Source: Burkholderiaceae bacterium (GTDB taxonomy: Bacteria; Pseudomonadota; Gammaproteobacteria; Burkholderiales; Burkholderiaceae_C). Taken from it: a stretch of DNA of 64,000 nucleotides. The translations under genes were made by a program, and so were the position numbers. The notes under the pieces are model-generated. The model did not search any database. It had not been told where the DNA came from and saw nothing but the letters and a program-made list of their open reading frames with translations. Location: assembly GCA_024235915.1 (NCBI GenBank), contig JACKLO010000015.1, positions 1 through 64,000 on the forward strand, read 5' to 3'. Shown one piece after another: positions 1 to 7,350 of this stretch. Numbering within the stretch: position 1 is the stretch's first letter; the number at the start of each line of letters is the position of its first letter.

Positions 1-1
1 C

Positions 2-424
2 GGTACGCAGGCGGCGGCGTTGGGCCCGGGCAAGGCAGGGCCGAAGGTGCTGATCTTCGTGAGCTTCGCGATGCCGGAGCCGACGCTCCAGCGCTTGGTC
101 GACCAGGCAGCGCGTGCGGGCGCGACGCTCGTGCTGCGGGGGTTGGTCAACGGCTCGATCCGAGACACGGTGACCCGCATGCAGGCGCTGATCGGCAGCC
201 GCCGCGTTGCTGTCCAGATCAATCCGGAAGCGTTCGATCGCCATGGGATCACGAGGACTCCGACGTTCGTCCTGGTCATGGACGGCGCCGGGACCGAGGC
301 CTGTCCATCCCGCCTGTGTGGCTCGTCGGCGCAGTTTGTGAAGGTCGCTGGAGATGTGACCCTGGACTATGCAATGCGGTACCTGAATGGGGACCCCCGA
401 GCTTCAGTACGTACAAAGCGGTAG
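2..424 (+). CDS. trbC: TrbC-type conjugative pilus assembly protein (5' end outside window)
   Basis: The frame is open from the first bases of the window, so the N-terminus and any signal peptide are missing. The visible part carries the F-type TrbC pattern: a hydrophobic strand ending FVSFAMP, a Leu-rich helix, and GATLVLRG followed by NGS, then a second thioredoxin-like half with GITRTPTF. F-type TrbC is a periplasmic protein needed for pilus assembly, usually encoded between traU and traN. Here the next transfer gene, traN, is displaced by about 4 kb of cargo. A TTG at 20 could be mistaken for a start, but the frame continues upstream. Confidence 0.8.
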   Translation, partial: GTQAAALGPGKAGPKVLIFVSFAMPEPTLQRLVDQAARAGATLVLRGLVNGSIRDTVTRMQALIGSRRVAVQINPEAFDRHGITRTPTFVLVMDGAGTEACPSRLCGSSAQFVKVAGDVTLDYAMRYLNGDPRASVRTKR

Positions 425-625
425 TCCCCGCTCTCACCGCGCCTCACGCCCAAGGGCAGCAACCGGCCGCAGAAGACTGAACTGAGCCACTCGAAGCGAA
501 CCGGCCGAGCGGCAGCGTTGCCAGCCTGCGGTCACTCGCCCTTCGCCCTCTCGTGAGACTGCTTCACAATCACTGACTGCGCACGGTCGCACATCGGCGT
601 TATCAACAGCTGCGAATCGTCTCGG

Positions 626-1120
626 TCAACCCGACCGCCCCAGCCACCGCCGCAGGTGTGCCAAAACGCTTTCGAGTGGCTGTATCCGTTTCGTGTCCGT
701 GCTCGTAGATGCAAGCTGTGAATTCGAGCCCGACCCGGCCGTCGTCCCAGCGCTAGGTTCTGGCGGCATGTTGGATCGTTGGTGGTAACGCTGCTTAGCC
801 AACCGATCTCGTTGGCGGCCGAACTCGATCTGGTCGTCAGACATGTCGCTTGCCCAGGCGATCCGATTTCGGCGAATCACGTAGTGCGAGCGACAAGGCA
901 AGCGCCAGTTGCCTATGGATGGCTCAAGCGTGACTGCCACCCCGTCGAAGCTCAGCCTCCAGTCAGTTGGAGACAGGGGCGTCACAACTTCGGAACCGCA
1001 GCCGCAGGCGCAGAGGTGTGCGACCGAGGCGAACTCCATTGAGACATAGAGCTTCCCCGTCTCCAGCTGTTCGGGAAACGACACAACGAAGACCGGCGCG
1101 AGAGCCTTGATGGCGCTCAT
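626..1120 (-). CDS. DUF6527 protein of the ubiquitin-like operon
   Basis: Protein of 164 residues. A His/Cys cluster, HLCACGCG (H35, C37, C39, C41), and a second pair PCRSH (C76, H79) look like a metal site. The stretches VVTPLSPTDW and SIGNW are hallmarks of DUF6527 as I recall the family, which recurs beside multi-ubiquitin and ThiF genes. The N-terminal 110 residues form the domain. The tail from about 115 is low complexity, ending in a basic amphipathic stretch. Its start overlaps the stop of the E1-like gene (ATGA), so it is probably translationally coupled and is last in the operon. Its role is not established here: a zinc protein that processes or carries the Ubl is inference. No gene was found in the 200 bases between it and trbC. 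Confidence 0.8.
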   Translation of the reverse strand: MSAIKALAPVFVVSFPEQLETGKLYVSMEFASVAHLCACGCGSEVVTPLSPTDWRLSFDGVAVTLEPSIGNWRLPCRSHYVIRRNRIAWASDMSDDQIEFGRQRDRLAKQRYHQRSNMPPEPSAGTTAGSGSNSQLASTSTDTKRIQPLESVLAHLRRWLGRSG

Positions 1121-2319
1121 GACGTCTCAAGTTCCTCTGACGACGTGACCTTGTTGAAGCTGGTGCTGAAGGTACTGTTCAACTCGCCCAGCTCGTCAGC
1201 CAGGAACCCCGCGAGCTTCTTCCACTTAAAGACTGCGAGTAGCGCGTTCATCGCATTGAGTTCGCAGATTTGGATGTTCTCTCCATACAGGTTGTCGGTC
1301 TCTGCGTCGGCGGTAGGCACCCTACGCGCGAGATGATCGTAGTGACCAGGGACGCCCGCGGTCACGCGGCAGGTTCCCAGGAGCTGCAGCGGATCGTGCG
1401 CGCGCTTAACGTGCATGCCCACGTCGATGAACGAGCGTTGTCGCGCCACTAGGCTGTCGATGATTAGCTTCCGGACATCGCCGCGATCGACACAGATGAA
1501 GACCACGTCGAAGTCATGCAACTCGTGGACGTTGGCATGGGTGATCCTGTAGGCATGCGCGACAAGCCCTCGGCGCATTACGCCATAGCGCTGCGCGAAG
1601 AAGTCCACCTTCATCGGTGCGGGCGCGTCAGCAGGCCAGGTTTCCGGCCCAACGGCCCCTGGGGCGCGGAACGCGTTGTGCTGGTGAAACCGATCGCCGT
1701 CAAAGAGGTGGATCTCGGCTACGGGCGCCTTGGCGATGTAGTCGAGGACATGGCCGCCCGTGCCGCCAAGGCCAACGATCGCGATGCGCTGTTGACGGAG
1801 CCGCGCCACTGAGGCGGTGATGCCAGAGCGGGATGACGCCGTGTCTACGTACAAGAACACGGACTCGTCGTCATCGAGTCCGACTTGACGAAACGTCCGC
1901 GCATCGAATCGGGCTGGATCGACGGCTCTGGCTTCCGCGTTGATCATCTCAACATAACGCTTCATCTTGGAGTAGTAGTCAGGGTAGCCGGCAGAAGGCT
2001 TGTTGGAGAGCATGAACTGGACGCGAAGCCCATCTGCAAGCGATCGCTCAGCATGTTGGTTGATCACGCCGCTCAAGGCGCCGCCTGCCTTGCGGCAAGG
2101 CGCTTGACCGATGAAGTAGGCGATGTGATCGCTCGGTGGCTGTGTCCGGTCGCCGTTGAGCTGCAGCGGCGACACGACACTACCTCGATCGACGGAGCCG
2201 CCAGGGGTGACGTACCAGACATCGTGGACGATGACGTGGCCGCTGCGGACCTCAACGGCAAAGCCTTCGTCCCGGAGCCGCTGCAGGTCGGGGTTACGAC
2301 TTATCAGTGAAGCTGACAT
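1117..2319 (-). CDS. E1-like ThiF adenylyltransferase with N-terminal DUF6791 region
   Basis: Taking ATG at 2319 gives 400 residues; this start overlaps the end of the multi-ubiquitin gene by 26 bases and begins with the family-typical SLISRNPDLQRLRDEGF. Residues 1-140 match DUF6791 as remembered, with C75 in QAPCRKAGG. Residues 175-400 are a ThiF/E1 Rossmann domain: GLGGTGG at 183-189 binds ATP, DGDRF at 207-211, with N215 and R218 at the adenylation site, then YGENIQ and ELNAMNA near 345-358. C317 (GTCRV) is a possible thioester cysteine. The expected reaction is adenylation of a ubiquitin-like C-terminus. No separate E2, E3 or JAB peptidase gene is present, so the N-terminal region may supply a transfer function. 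That last point is inference. Confidence 0.85.
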   Translation of the reverse strand: MSASLISRNPDLQRLRDEGFAVEVRSGHVIVHDVWYVTPGGSVDRGSVVSPLQLNGDRTQPPSDHIAYFIGQAPCRKAGGALSGVINQHAERSLADGLRVQFMLSNKPSAGYPDYYSKMKRYVEMINAEARAVDPARFDARTFRQVGLDDDESVFLYVDTASSRSGITASVARLRQQRIAIVGLGGTGGHVLDYIAKAPVAEIHLFDGDRFHQHNAFRAPGAVGPETWPADAPAPMKVDFFAQRYGVMRRGLVAHAYRITHANVHELHDFDVVFICVDRGDVRKLIIDSLVARQRSFIDVGMHVKRAHDPLQLLGTCRVTAGVPGHYDHLARRVPTADAETDNLYGENIQICELNAMNALLAVFKWKKLAGFLADELGELNSTFSTSFNKVTSSEELETS

Positions 2320-3043
2320 CGAATCGCATCCCGTTCTTGATTTCCACGCTGTCTCCCTCGACCAGACTCCCTTCCGGATTGCGTGGAGGCCCTCGAAGGT
2401 AGTCCACCGTGTAGACGTAGTTCTCACCGATGGGCCCGTCGGGGTAGGCAAGCTTGACCACCTCCATGTAGGCCAGACGCCGCTTGGCCACCGTCCGCGG
2501 CCGCGTGTTGATGAAGATCGTGAACTCGACTGCCTTGGTCACGAATCGTTCGACGTCCGCCCCTGCCAGGCTGACCTGCTCATCGAGATCGATTATTCGG
2601 TCGCGCCCGCCCGGTCGGTCCAGCCACACGTCGAAGGCACCCGGGTCCTTGCGTGCCAATGTCAGCAGCGCAGTGCCGGAGATGCGACTTGCACCCCAGT
2701 CCAGCGCGCGTCCATCAAGCGTGAACCTATACAGGCGGTCGGTTCGAAAGACGACGAAGCTCTCAACTCCGGCCGTACGCAGGTCGGTTGTCTCGGTCGG
2801 GCGCAGGCTCTCGGTTTCGCCAGTGGCGAGGAGCTGGAGCACTTGGTAGCCCGACCGGTCCAACACGCCCGCGGCGTCGAGGATCTGGTCACCCGTGGGT
2901 GTCGGGTCAGCAATGCGTCGCTTGTTGAACTCCAGGCGCTCGTCGCCGATCCGCACAAGGTAGGGGCCGTGATCGCGGACAGGGCGGCCTTCGCGCAGGG
3001 CCACAGCGAGATCTTCTGTGCTGGTTGCGGTGTTTTCGGTCAC
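2294..3043 (-). CDS. multi-ubiquitin-domain protein (three beta-grasp repeats)
   Basis: Protein of 249 residues. The C-terminal unit (about 172-247) has the multi-ubiquitin pattern: FINTRPRTV, YMEVVKLAYPDG, YTVDYLRG, GSLVEGDSVEI, NGMRFDV, ending TDKS. Two more diverged units of similar length can be traced at about 27-101 and 104-170, each with a strand-turn-strand start and a helix. No Gly-Gly terminus is present; the last residues are DKS. It is the first gene of the operon, followed with overlap by the E1-like gene, so it is the probable substrate. Whether it is conjugated, cleaved into units or works as a fixed trimer cannot be told from sequence. The divergent gene is an XRE regulator. 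Confidence 0.85.
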   Translation of the reverse strand: MTENTATSTEDLAVALREGRPVRDHGPYLVRIGDERLEFNKRRIADPTPTGDQILDAAGVLDRSGYQVLQLLATGETESLRPTETTDLRTAGVESFVVFRTDRLYRFTLDGRALDWGASRISGTALLTLARKDPGAFDVWLDRPGGRDRIIDLDEQVSLAGADVERFVTKAVEFTIFINTRPRTVAKRRLAYMEVVKLAYPDGPIGENYVYTVDYLRGPPRNPEGSLVEGDSVEIKNGMRFDVSFTDKS

Positions 3044-3128
3044 GTCGCGCTCCCTTCAAAAAGTGGCGACAGTTTCCGATTCGCACTCATGGAATGTCAA
3101 CTGGAAAGCTACACTCACACGTTATCAT

Positions 3129-3178
3129 AGCAAACCTGCTTTCTATGCAAACACGCTTGCGGCTGAAACCTGTTTGCT
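3129..3178. promoter_or_regulatory. divergent promoter region with candidate XRE operator repeats
   Basis: The 169 bases between the ubiquitin-like operon and the XRE gene are AT-richer than their surroundings. AGCAAAC at 3129-3135 is mirrored by GTTTGCT at 3172-3178, and a further GCAAAC lies at 3147-3152, 17 bases from the first. Such spaced half-sites fit an operator for the adjacent helix-turn-helix protein. No promoter boxes are assigned. Binding is inferred from position and symmetry only. Confidence 0.4.
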
Positions 3179-3212
3179 TGGAAAACGCACCCGTGTATCC
3201 TCTGTACCGCGT

Positions 3213-3629
3213 ATGGGTCCTTCAGACGAAGATGCGCTCTACAAGGCGATTGGCGAGCGCATCCGTCGTGAGCGGGAGCGTCAAACGGAGCCGCTCAGCC
3301 AATCGGCGCTAGCCAGGCACCTTGGGGTCAGTCGGGCTTCCGTGGTCAACATCGAAGCCGGTCGTCAACGAGCTCCGCTTGGCTTGCTGTGGAAGATCGC
3401 GTGTCAGATGGATGTAGAACTTGCCGCTCTCATCCCTTCTAGGGCAGACATGAACAGCTCCTCGAACGTCCCTCAACTGACCGAAGAGATGCGGGACCAG
3501 CTGCGGAAGGTCACCAAGGGCGATCAACAGCTCGAGAGCGAAGTTTCAGGGTTCATTGCACAAGCAGTCGCACAGCTTGCCGGCATGTCCGGGCAACCGG
3601 TGCGGCAGAAGAGAAAGAGGTCTACATGA
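3213..3629 (+). CDS. XRE-family helix-turn-helix regulator
   Basis: ATG at 3213 gives 138 residues. Residues 10-72 form a Cro/C1-type HTH: IGERIRRERER, then SQSALARHLGVSRASVVNIEAGRQ as the helix-turn-helix. The C-terminal half is polar and predicted helical, with a basic tail RQKRKRS. The gene is divergent from the ubiquitin-like operon and its stop overlaps the start of the ImmA-like peptidase gene (ATGA), so the two are co-expressed. In such pairs the peptidase usually inactivates the repressor, as ImmA does to ImmR in ICEBs1. By analogy this protein probably represses the cassette. An upstream in-frame extension to 3018 exists but crosses the promoter region and lacks family sequence. Confidence 0.85.
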   Translation: MGPSDEDALYKAIGERIRRERERQTEPLSQSALARHLGVSRASVVNIEAGRQRAPLGLLWKIACQMDVELAALIPSRADMNSSSNVPQLTEEMRDQLRKVTKGDQQLESEVSGFIAQAVAQLAGMSGQPVRQKRKRST

Positions 3630-4150
3630 GCAACTCGTTGACCGAGAGGAGGGCCGAGCGGCTTCTCGCGGAAAGCGACAGTCTCAAGGTTCCGGTCGCT
3701 GTGGAGAAGGTTGCAAGACATCTCGGCCTAATCGTCCAAGCGCGACCTCTGGGCGATGCGTCTGGCGTGCTGGTTGTCGAGAGCGGACGCGGCATGATCG
3801 GCTACAACGCAAATCACTCGCAAGTCCGCCAGCGCTTCACCATTGCGCACGAGGTAGGTCACTTCGTTCTTCATGCCGCCGGCCAACAGCAGCGTCTCTT
3901 TGTCGACAAGTCGGTCTTCCGGCGCGACCAAGCTTCATCTAAGGGCGACGATCGCGAGGAGATTGAGGCCAACCAGTTCGCCGCGGCGCTGCTGATGCCA
4001 GAGATGCTGCTCCGGGCCGAGATTGAGAGACTGGGCTTGGACCTCGACGACGAAGTTGACGTTGGCGAGCTTGCGAGACGATTTGCGGTGAGCACCGCCG
4101 CCATGTCCTTCCGACTGGAAAACCTCAGGCTCATCCGGGGTTCGATGTAG
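3626..4150 (+). CDS. ImmA/IrrE-family metallopeptidase
   Basis: Protein of 174 residues with the zinc peptidase motif HEVGH at 75-79 and a downstream acidic helix EEIEANQFAAALLMP (about 111-125), which supplies the third ligand in this family. Residues 25-60 contain the VEKVARHLGL helix and GMIGYN strand typical of the fold. The C-terminal part (about 140-170) has ARRFAVSTAAMSFRLENL. The ATG lies within the stop of the XRE gene, so translation is coupled. Known members cleave a partner HTH repressor (ImmA, IrrE). Here the likely role is signal-triggered release of the divergent ubiquitin-like operon. That regulatory link is inferred. Confidence 0.9.
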   Translation: MSNSLTERRAERLLAESDSLKVPVAVEKVARHLGLIVQARPLGDASGVLVVESGRGMIGYNANHSQVRQRFTIAHEVGHFVLHAAGQQQRLFVDKSVFRRDQASSKGDDREEIEANQFAAALLMPEMLLRAEIERLGLDLDDEVDVGELARRFAVSTAAMSFRLENLRLIRGSM

Positions 4151-4536
4151 CTCGACCGCAGGCGGTGAGTTGCCTTGCGCGCACCGAGTTCCGTCCTTCG
4201 ATGTACGCCGCTCAACACGGCGGGACTGGCAACGCAGCACGAGGCGTGTGCCGCGCGCGCTTCTAGTCGGGGCGTCGACTCGCAACCTTTGGCAGATGCC
4301 AATGCGAGCGTCGGTTGCGTCCGGGCCCTTTCTGTCGGTTGGCGTGAGTTCGGTATCCGCTCGCGAATGGCCGCAACCGCTGCTGAACAGCAGTTCCCCA
4401 AGCGCTTGCCCAGCATCGAAACCCCGCCCTCGCGCACCCCGTTTCCCCGAGACACCGCCCGGACTGCCCCTGACCATGGGGCGTGCTTCTCCCCACCCCG
4501 CCCGGCCACGATAGCCACCACCCTGCCCCGCCACGG
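4151..4536. other. non-coding gap between the cargo cassette and traN
   Basis: These 386 bases hold no convincing gene. Frames here are short and lack family sequence. The stretch should contain the right edge of the cargo cassette and whatever promoter drives traN onwards, since trbC is more than 4 kb away and minus-strand genes intervene. No obvious hairpin terminator or clear promoter box was found, and no direct repeat matching the 425-625 interval was noticed by eye. Confidence 0.5.
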
Positions 4537-6954
4537 TTGACGGCGAGCCGCGCCTCGCCGTGGCGCCGCCTCGTCGCCTGCATCACCGCCGCCTGCTTCC
4601 TGACGACGCAGATCGCGGCCACTGCCGGCCCGCACGAGGAGGGGGTCGCCGCCGGCCAGGCCGCGAACCCGGTGGCCCGCGGCAACGTCACCACCCCGGG
4701 CGCCACCGCCGTGGTCCCGGGCTACACGACCACGCCACCGGAGCGCAGCTACTACCGCCAGCCCAACCTATCGTCGCAGGGCAGCGCGAGGCTGTCTGCC
4801 TGTGCACTGACCCCCACCGACCCGCTCTGCCAGGCGCAGCGTGGCGCTTTCTCCTCGGCCAACACACCGCGCCCGACGGTCGGTGTCGATGACCCTGCCG
4901 TGGCTGCGGCGCGCGCAATCGGCCGCACGCCATCGGCCGAGCTGGGCAGCCTGGCCGCCTACTACAGCGGGTGCACCACCACGGTCACCCCGGTGCCCGC
5001 CGGCATGCAGCCACGCAGCTGCCTGCGCTACGTCGGCGTCGGCAACTACAGCTGCAGCCGAAGCCTGACCGTCAGCACGACGCGGACCACCAGTTGCACC
5101 CCGGGCGACTGGTTTGCCCACGCATCCTCTGGCCGCACCGGTCTGGATGTGCAATGCCTGCCTGACCGCGCCGTCACCGCGCAGCACTTCCGTGTCACCC
5201 AGGACGGCAATCCGCTCAGCTTCTTCGACGTGGACATGACGACGCCGGTCGTCTTCCCGCAGATCGTGTCGGTTCTCGACACCACCTACTCGATGATCGA
5301 CGGCCAGCCCATCCGCACGGCCGTCTGGGTGGCCGACAAGAGCTGCAGCGGATCGACCTGCAGCCTGACGGCGATGGTGGCCCCGGAGCGCGCCGAGGTC
5401 TGCACCGGTGGCGGCGACTCCGGCTACAGCTGCACCAGCGTCGAGCCCTTCCTCAAGGTCTACGCCGCCTGCCGCGCCGGCACGCAGAGCGGCGACAACA
5501 TCCAGGACACCGTCTGCCAGGGCGACAGCGGCTGCACCACCACCGCCCTGGACGGCACGAAGTGCTACGCACCCGCTCCCGGATGGACGCCCTACGCCGG
5601 CATCGACATCACGGGCACCGTGGCCGGCACCTACTGGAACATCGACACCGACCGAGCGGTGATCGGCTGGGCGCCCAATCCCGCCTTCGGCGCGATCCCG
5701 ACGATGCGGCTGTCCTACACACGGCCAGCCACCACCGTCACCGAGACCGACCGCTGGGACGACCAGTGCCCGACCCTGGACGCCGGTGGCCGCTGCACCA
5801 CGACCACGCCGGCCATCTGCACCGATGGCCCGGCGACCAAGGTCGTAGACGGCGTGGCCGTCACCCGCGACTGCTGGGAGTACCGGAGCACCATGTCGTG
5901 CAGCGGCGGCGCGTCGGCCGACCAGTGCGCACCGCTGGTGGCAGCAGGCTGCACGCCGCAGTCGTCGACCTGTCGGCAGACCAACGCCGTCACCGGCGTG
6001 TGCGAGGTGTTCGAGGACGGCTACAGCTGCCCCGTGCCGGCCGAGACCGTCACCACCACCAGCAACTGCCCGACCAACGTCTTCTGCCTGAGCGGCAACT
6101 GCTTCGACATCGGCGCGCCGAACGACCCCGACTTTGCGCGCAGCATGTCGATGCTCGAGGCCGGGCGCGAGGCGGGCATCTACCTGGACGCCGACCGCAT
6201 GCAGGTCTTCAAGGGCGAGGAGAACCGCTGCCGCGACCGCCTGCTGAAGAACTGCTGCTACGCCGACGGCGCCGGCGCCGGCATGACGAACCAGAGCATC
6301 TTCGGTGGTGGCTCGCGTCTGGTCTTCGACGTGCTGATGAACTCGCAGAACCAGCAGTTCATCTACCAGGGCATCTCGGCGCTACTGATGGGCGGCGGCT
6401 TCAGCGGCACGTTCACGACCTATGGCGTGACGGTGGCGGTCAACGGCGCCGCCCTGCCCGCCGGATCGGTGGCCGTGTATGCCGGCGAAAGCCTGGTCGT
6501 GGCCTTCGACCCGTGGACGCTGGCCATCGCAGTGATCATCTACATCGTCCTCTCGATGATGTCCTGCAACGAGGACGAGGGGAAGCTGGCGATGAAGGAA
6601 GGCGCCAGGCTGTGCCACACGATCGGCACCTGGTGCTCATCGTGCTTCCGGGTCCTGGGTGTGTGCGTGTCATGCGTCGAGCACACCACCTCGAAGTGCT
6701 GCTTCAACTCGATGCTGGCGCGCATCGTCAATGAACAGGGCCGCGCGCAGATCGGCAAGGGCTGGGGCGGCGCGCAGAACGCCGACTGCTCCGGCTTCAC
6801 CGTCGCGCAGCTGCAGACGCTCAACTTCGCGGCGATGGACCTGTCGGAGTTCTACGCGTCGCTGGTGCCGACCCTGCCGAATGTCAACGCGCTGCAGGCC
6901 GGCAGCGCCAGCCGCGTGCCCACGTGCTACTACGGCCAGGGGAAGTGCCAATGA
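4537..6954 (+). CDS. traN: TraN-type mating-pair stabilisation protein
   Basis: A large, very Cys-rich exported protein, the outer-membrane adhesin that stabilises mating pairs in F-type systems. A TTG at 4537 gives 805 residues starting with a good signal peptide (RR, then LVACITAACFLTTQIAATA). A GTG at 4483 would add 18 Pro/His-rich residues, and neither has a clear ribosome site. Cys pairs run throughout the middle region. The conserved C-terminal block has CRDRLLKNCCY, SQNQQFIYQGISALL and ADCSGFT, typical of TraN. Its stop overlaps the next start (ATGA). The odd start region may reflect insertion of the cargo cassette just upstream. Confidence 0.88.
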   Translation: MTASRASPWRRLVACITAACFLTTQIAATAGPHEEGVAAGQAANPVARGNVTTPGATAVVPGYTTTPPERSYYRQPNLSSQGSARLSACALTPTDPLCQAQRGAFSSANTPRPTVGVDDPAVAAARAIGRTPSAELGSLAAYYSGCTTTVTPVPAGMQPRSCLRYVGVGNYSCSRSLTVSTTRTTSCTPGDWFAHASSGRTGLDVQCLPDRAVTAQHFRVTQDGNPLSFFDVDMTTPVVFPQIVSVLDTTYSMIDGQPIRTAVWVADKSCSGSTCSLTAMVAPERAEVCTGGGDSGYSCTSVEPFLKVYAACRAGTQSGDNIQDTVCQGDSGCTTTALDGTKCYAPAPGWTPYAGIDITGTVAGTYWNIDTDRAVIGWAPNPAFGAIPTMRLSYTRPATTVTETDRWDDQCPTLDAGGRCTTTTPAICTDGPATKVVDGVAVTRDCWEYRSTMSCSGGASADQCAPLVAAGCTPQSSTCRQTNAVTGVCEVFEDGYSCPVPAETVTTTSNCPTNVFCLSGNCFDIGAPNDPDFARSMSMLEAGREAGIYLDADRMQVFKGEENRCRDRLLKNCCYADGAGAGMTNQSIFGGGSRLVFDVLMNSQNQQFIYQGISALLMGGGFSGTFTTYGVTVAVNGAALPAGSVAVYAGESLVVAFDPWTLAIAVIIYIVLSMMSCNEDEGKLAMKEGARLCHTIGTWCSSCFRVLGVCVSCVEHTTSKCCFNSMLARIVNEQGRAQIGKGWGGAQNADCSGFTVAQLQTLNFAAMDLSEFYASLVPTLPNVNALQAGSASRVPTCYYGQGKCQ

Positions 6955-7340
6955 GGGCCATCACCGTTCTGGTCGGCGCCGCTTGCTCCTTGTTCTTCAG
7001 CGCTGCCATGGCTCAGGGACGACTGCCGGTCCGCGATGCCAAGCAGCTGATGCTGTCGGCCCTGGACGCACCCGACGGCAAGGCCCACGGGGTCCTGGTC
7101 GGTGAGGTCGCCGACGCGATCTCGAAGCGCTTCAACGCCACGACGCCGATCTACATCGACGTGAGCACCGAGAAGCGCTACGCCCAGCCCGGCTGCAGTC
7201 GCCTGAACGTGCGCTTCTGGCAAGACGGCGTGCAGCTGCCGAACAACGGCGCCGGCGGCGTGCAGGCAGCCCGGCGGCAGACCATCGACTTCGGCATCAA
7301 CTACTGCCGCGACGGCCAGCCGCCGCGGTCGCTGTCGTGA
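6951..7340 (+). CDS. small exported protein of the transfer operon, unknown function
   Basis: Protein of 129 residues starting at the ATG that overlaps the traN stop. A clear signal peptide (about 1-21, cleaved after AMA) is followed by a compact soluble domain. That domain has EVADAISKRFNATTPIYIDVST, two cysteines near CSRLNV and NYCRDGQ that could pair, and GINYC at the end. Position between traN and traF and the coupling to traN place it in the conjugation machinery, probably in the periplasm. I do not recognise a named family. Confidence 0.75.
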   Translation: MRAITVLVGAACSLFFSAAMAQGRLPVRDAKQLMLSALDAPDGKAHGVLVGEVADAISKRFNATTPIYIDVSTEKRYAQPGCSRLNVRFWQDGVQLPNNGAGGVQAARRQTIDFGINYCRDGQPPRSLS

Positions 7341-7350
7341 GGCGGCGCCC

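Noticed and set aside
626..4150. CBASS or the BilABCD ubiquitin-like defence operon
   Set aside because: No cyclic oligonucleotide synthase, effector, E2 or JAB deubiquitinase is present, so the cassette differs from both known layouts.
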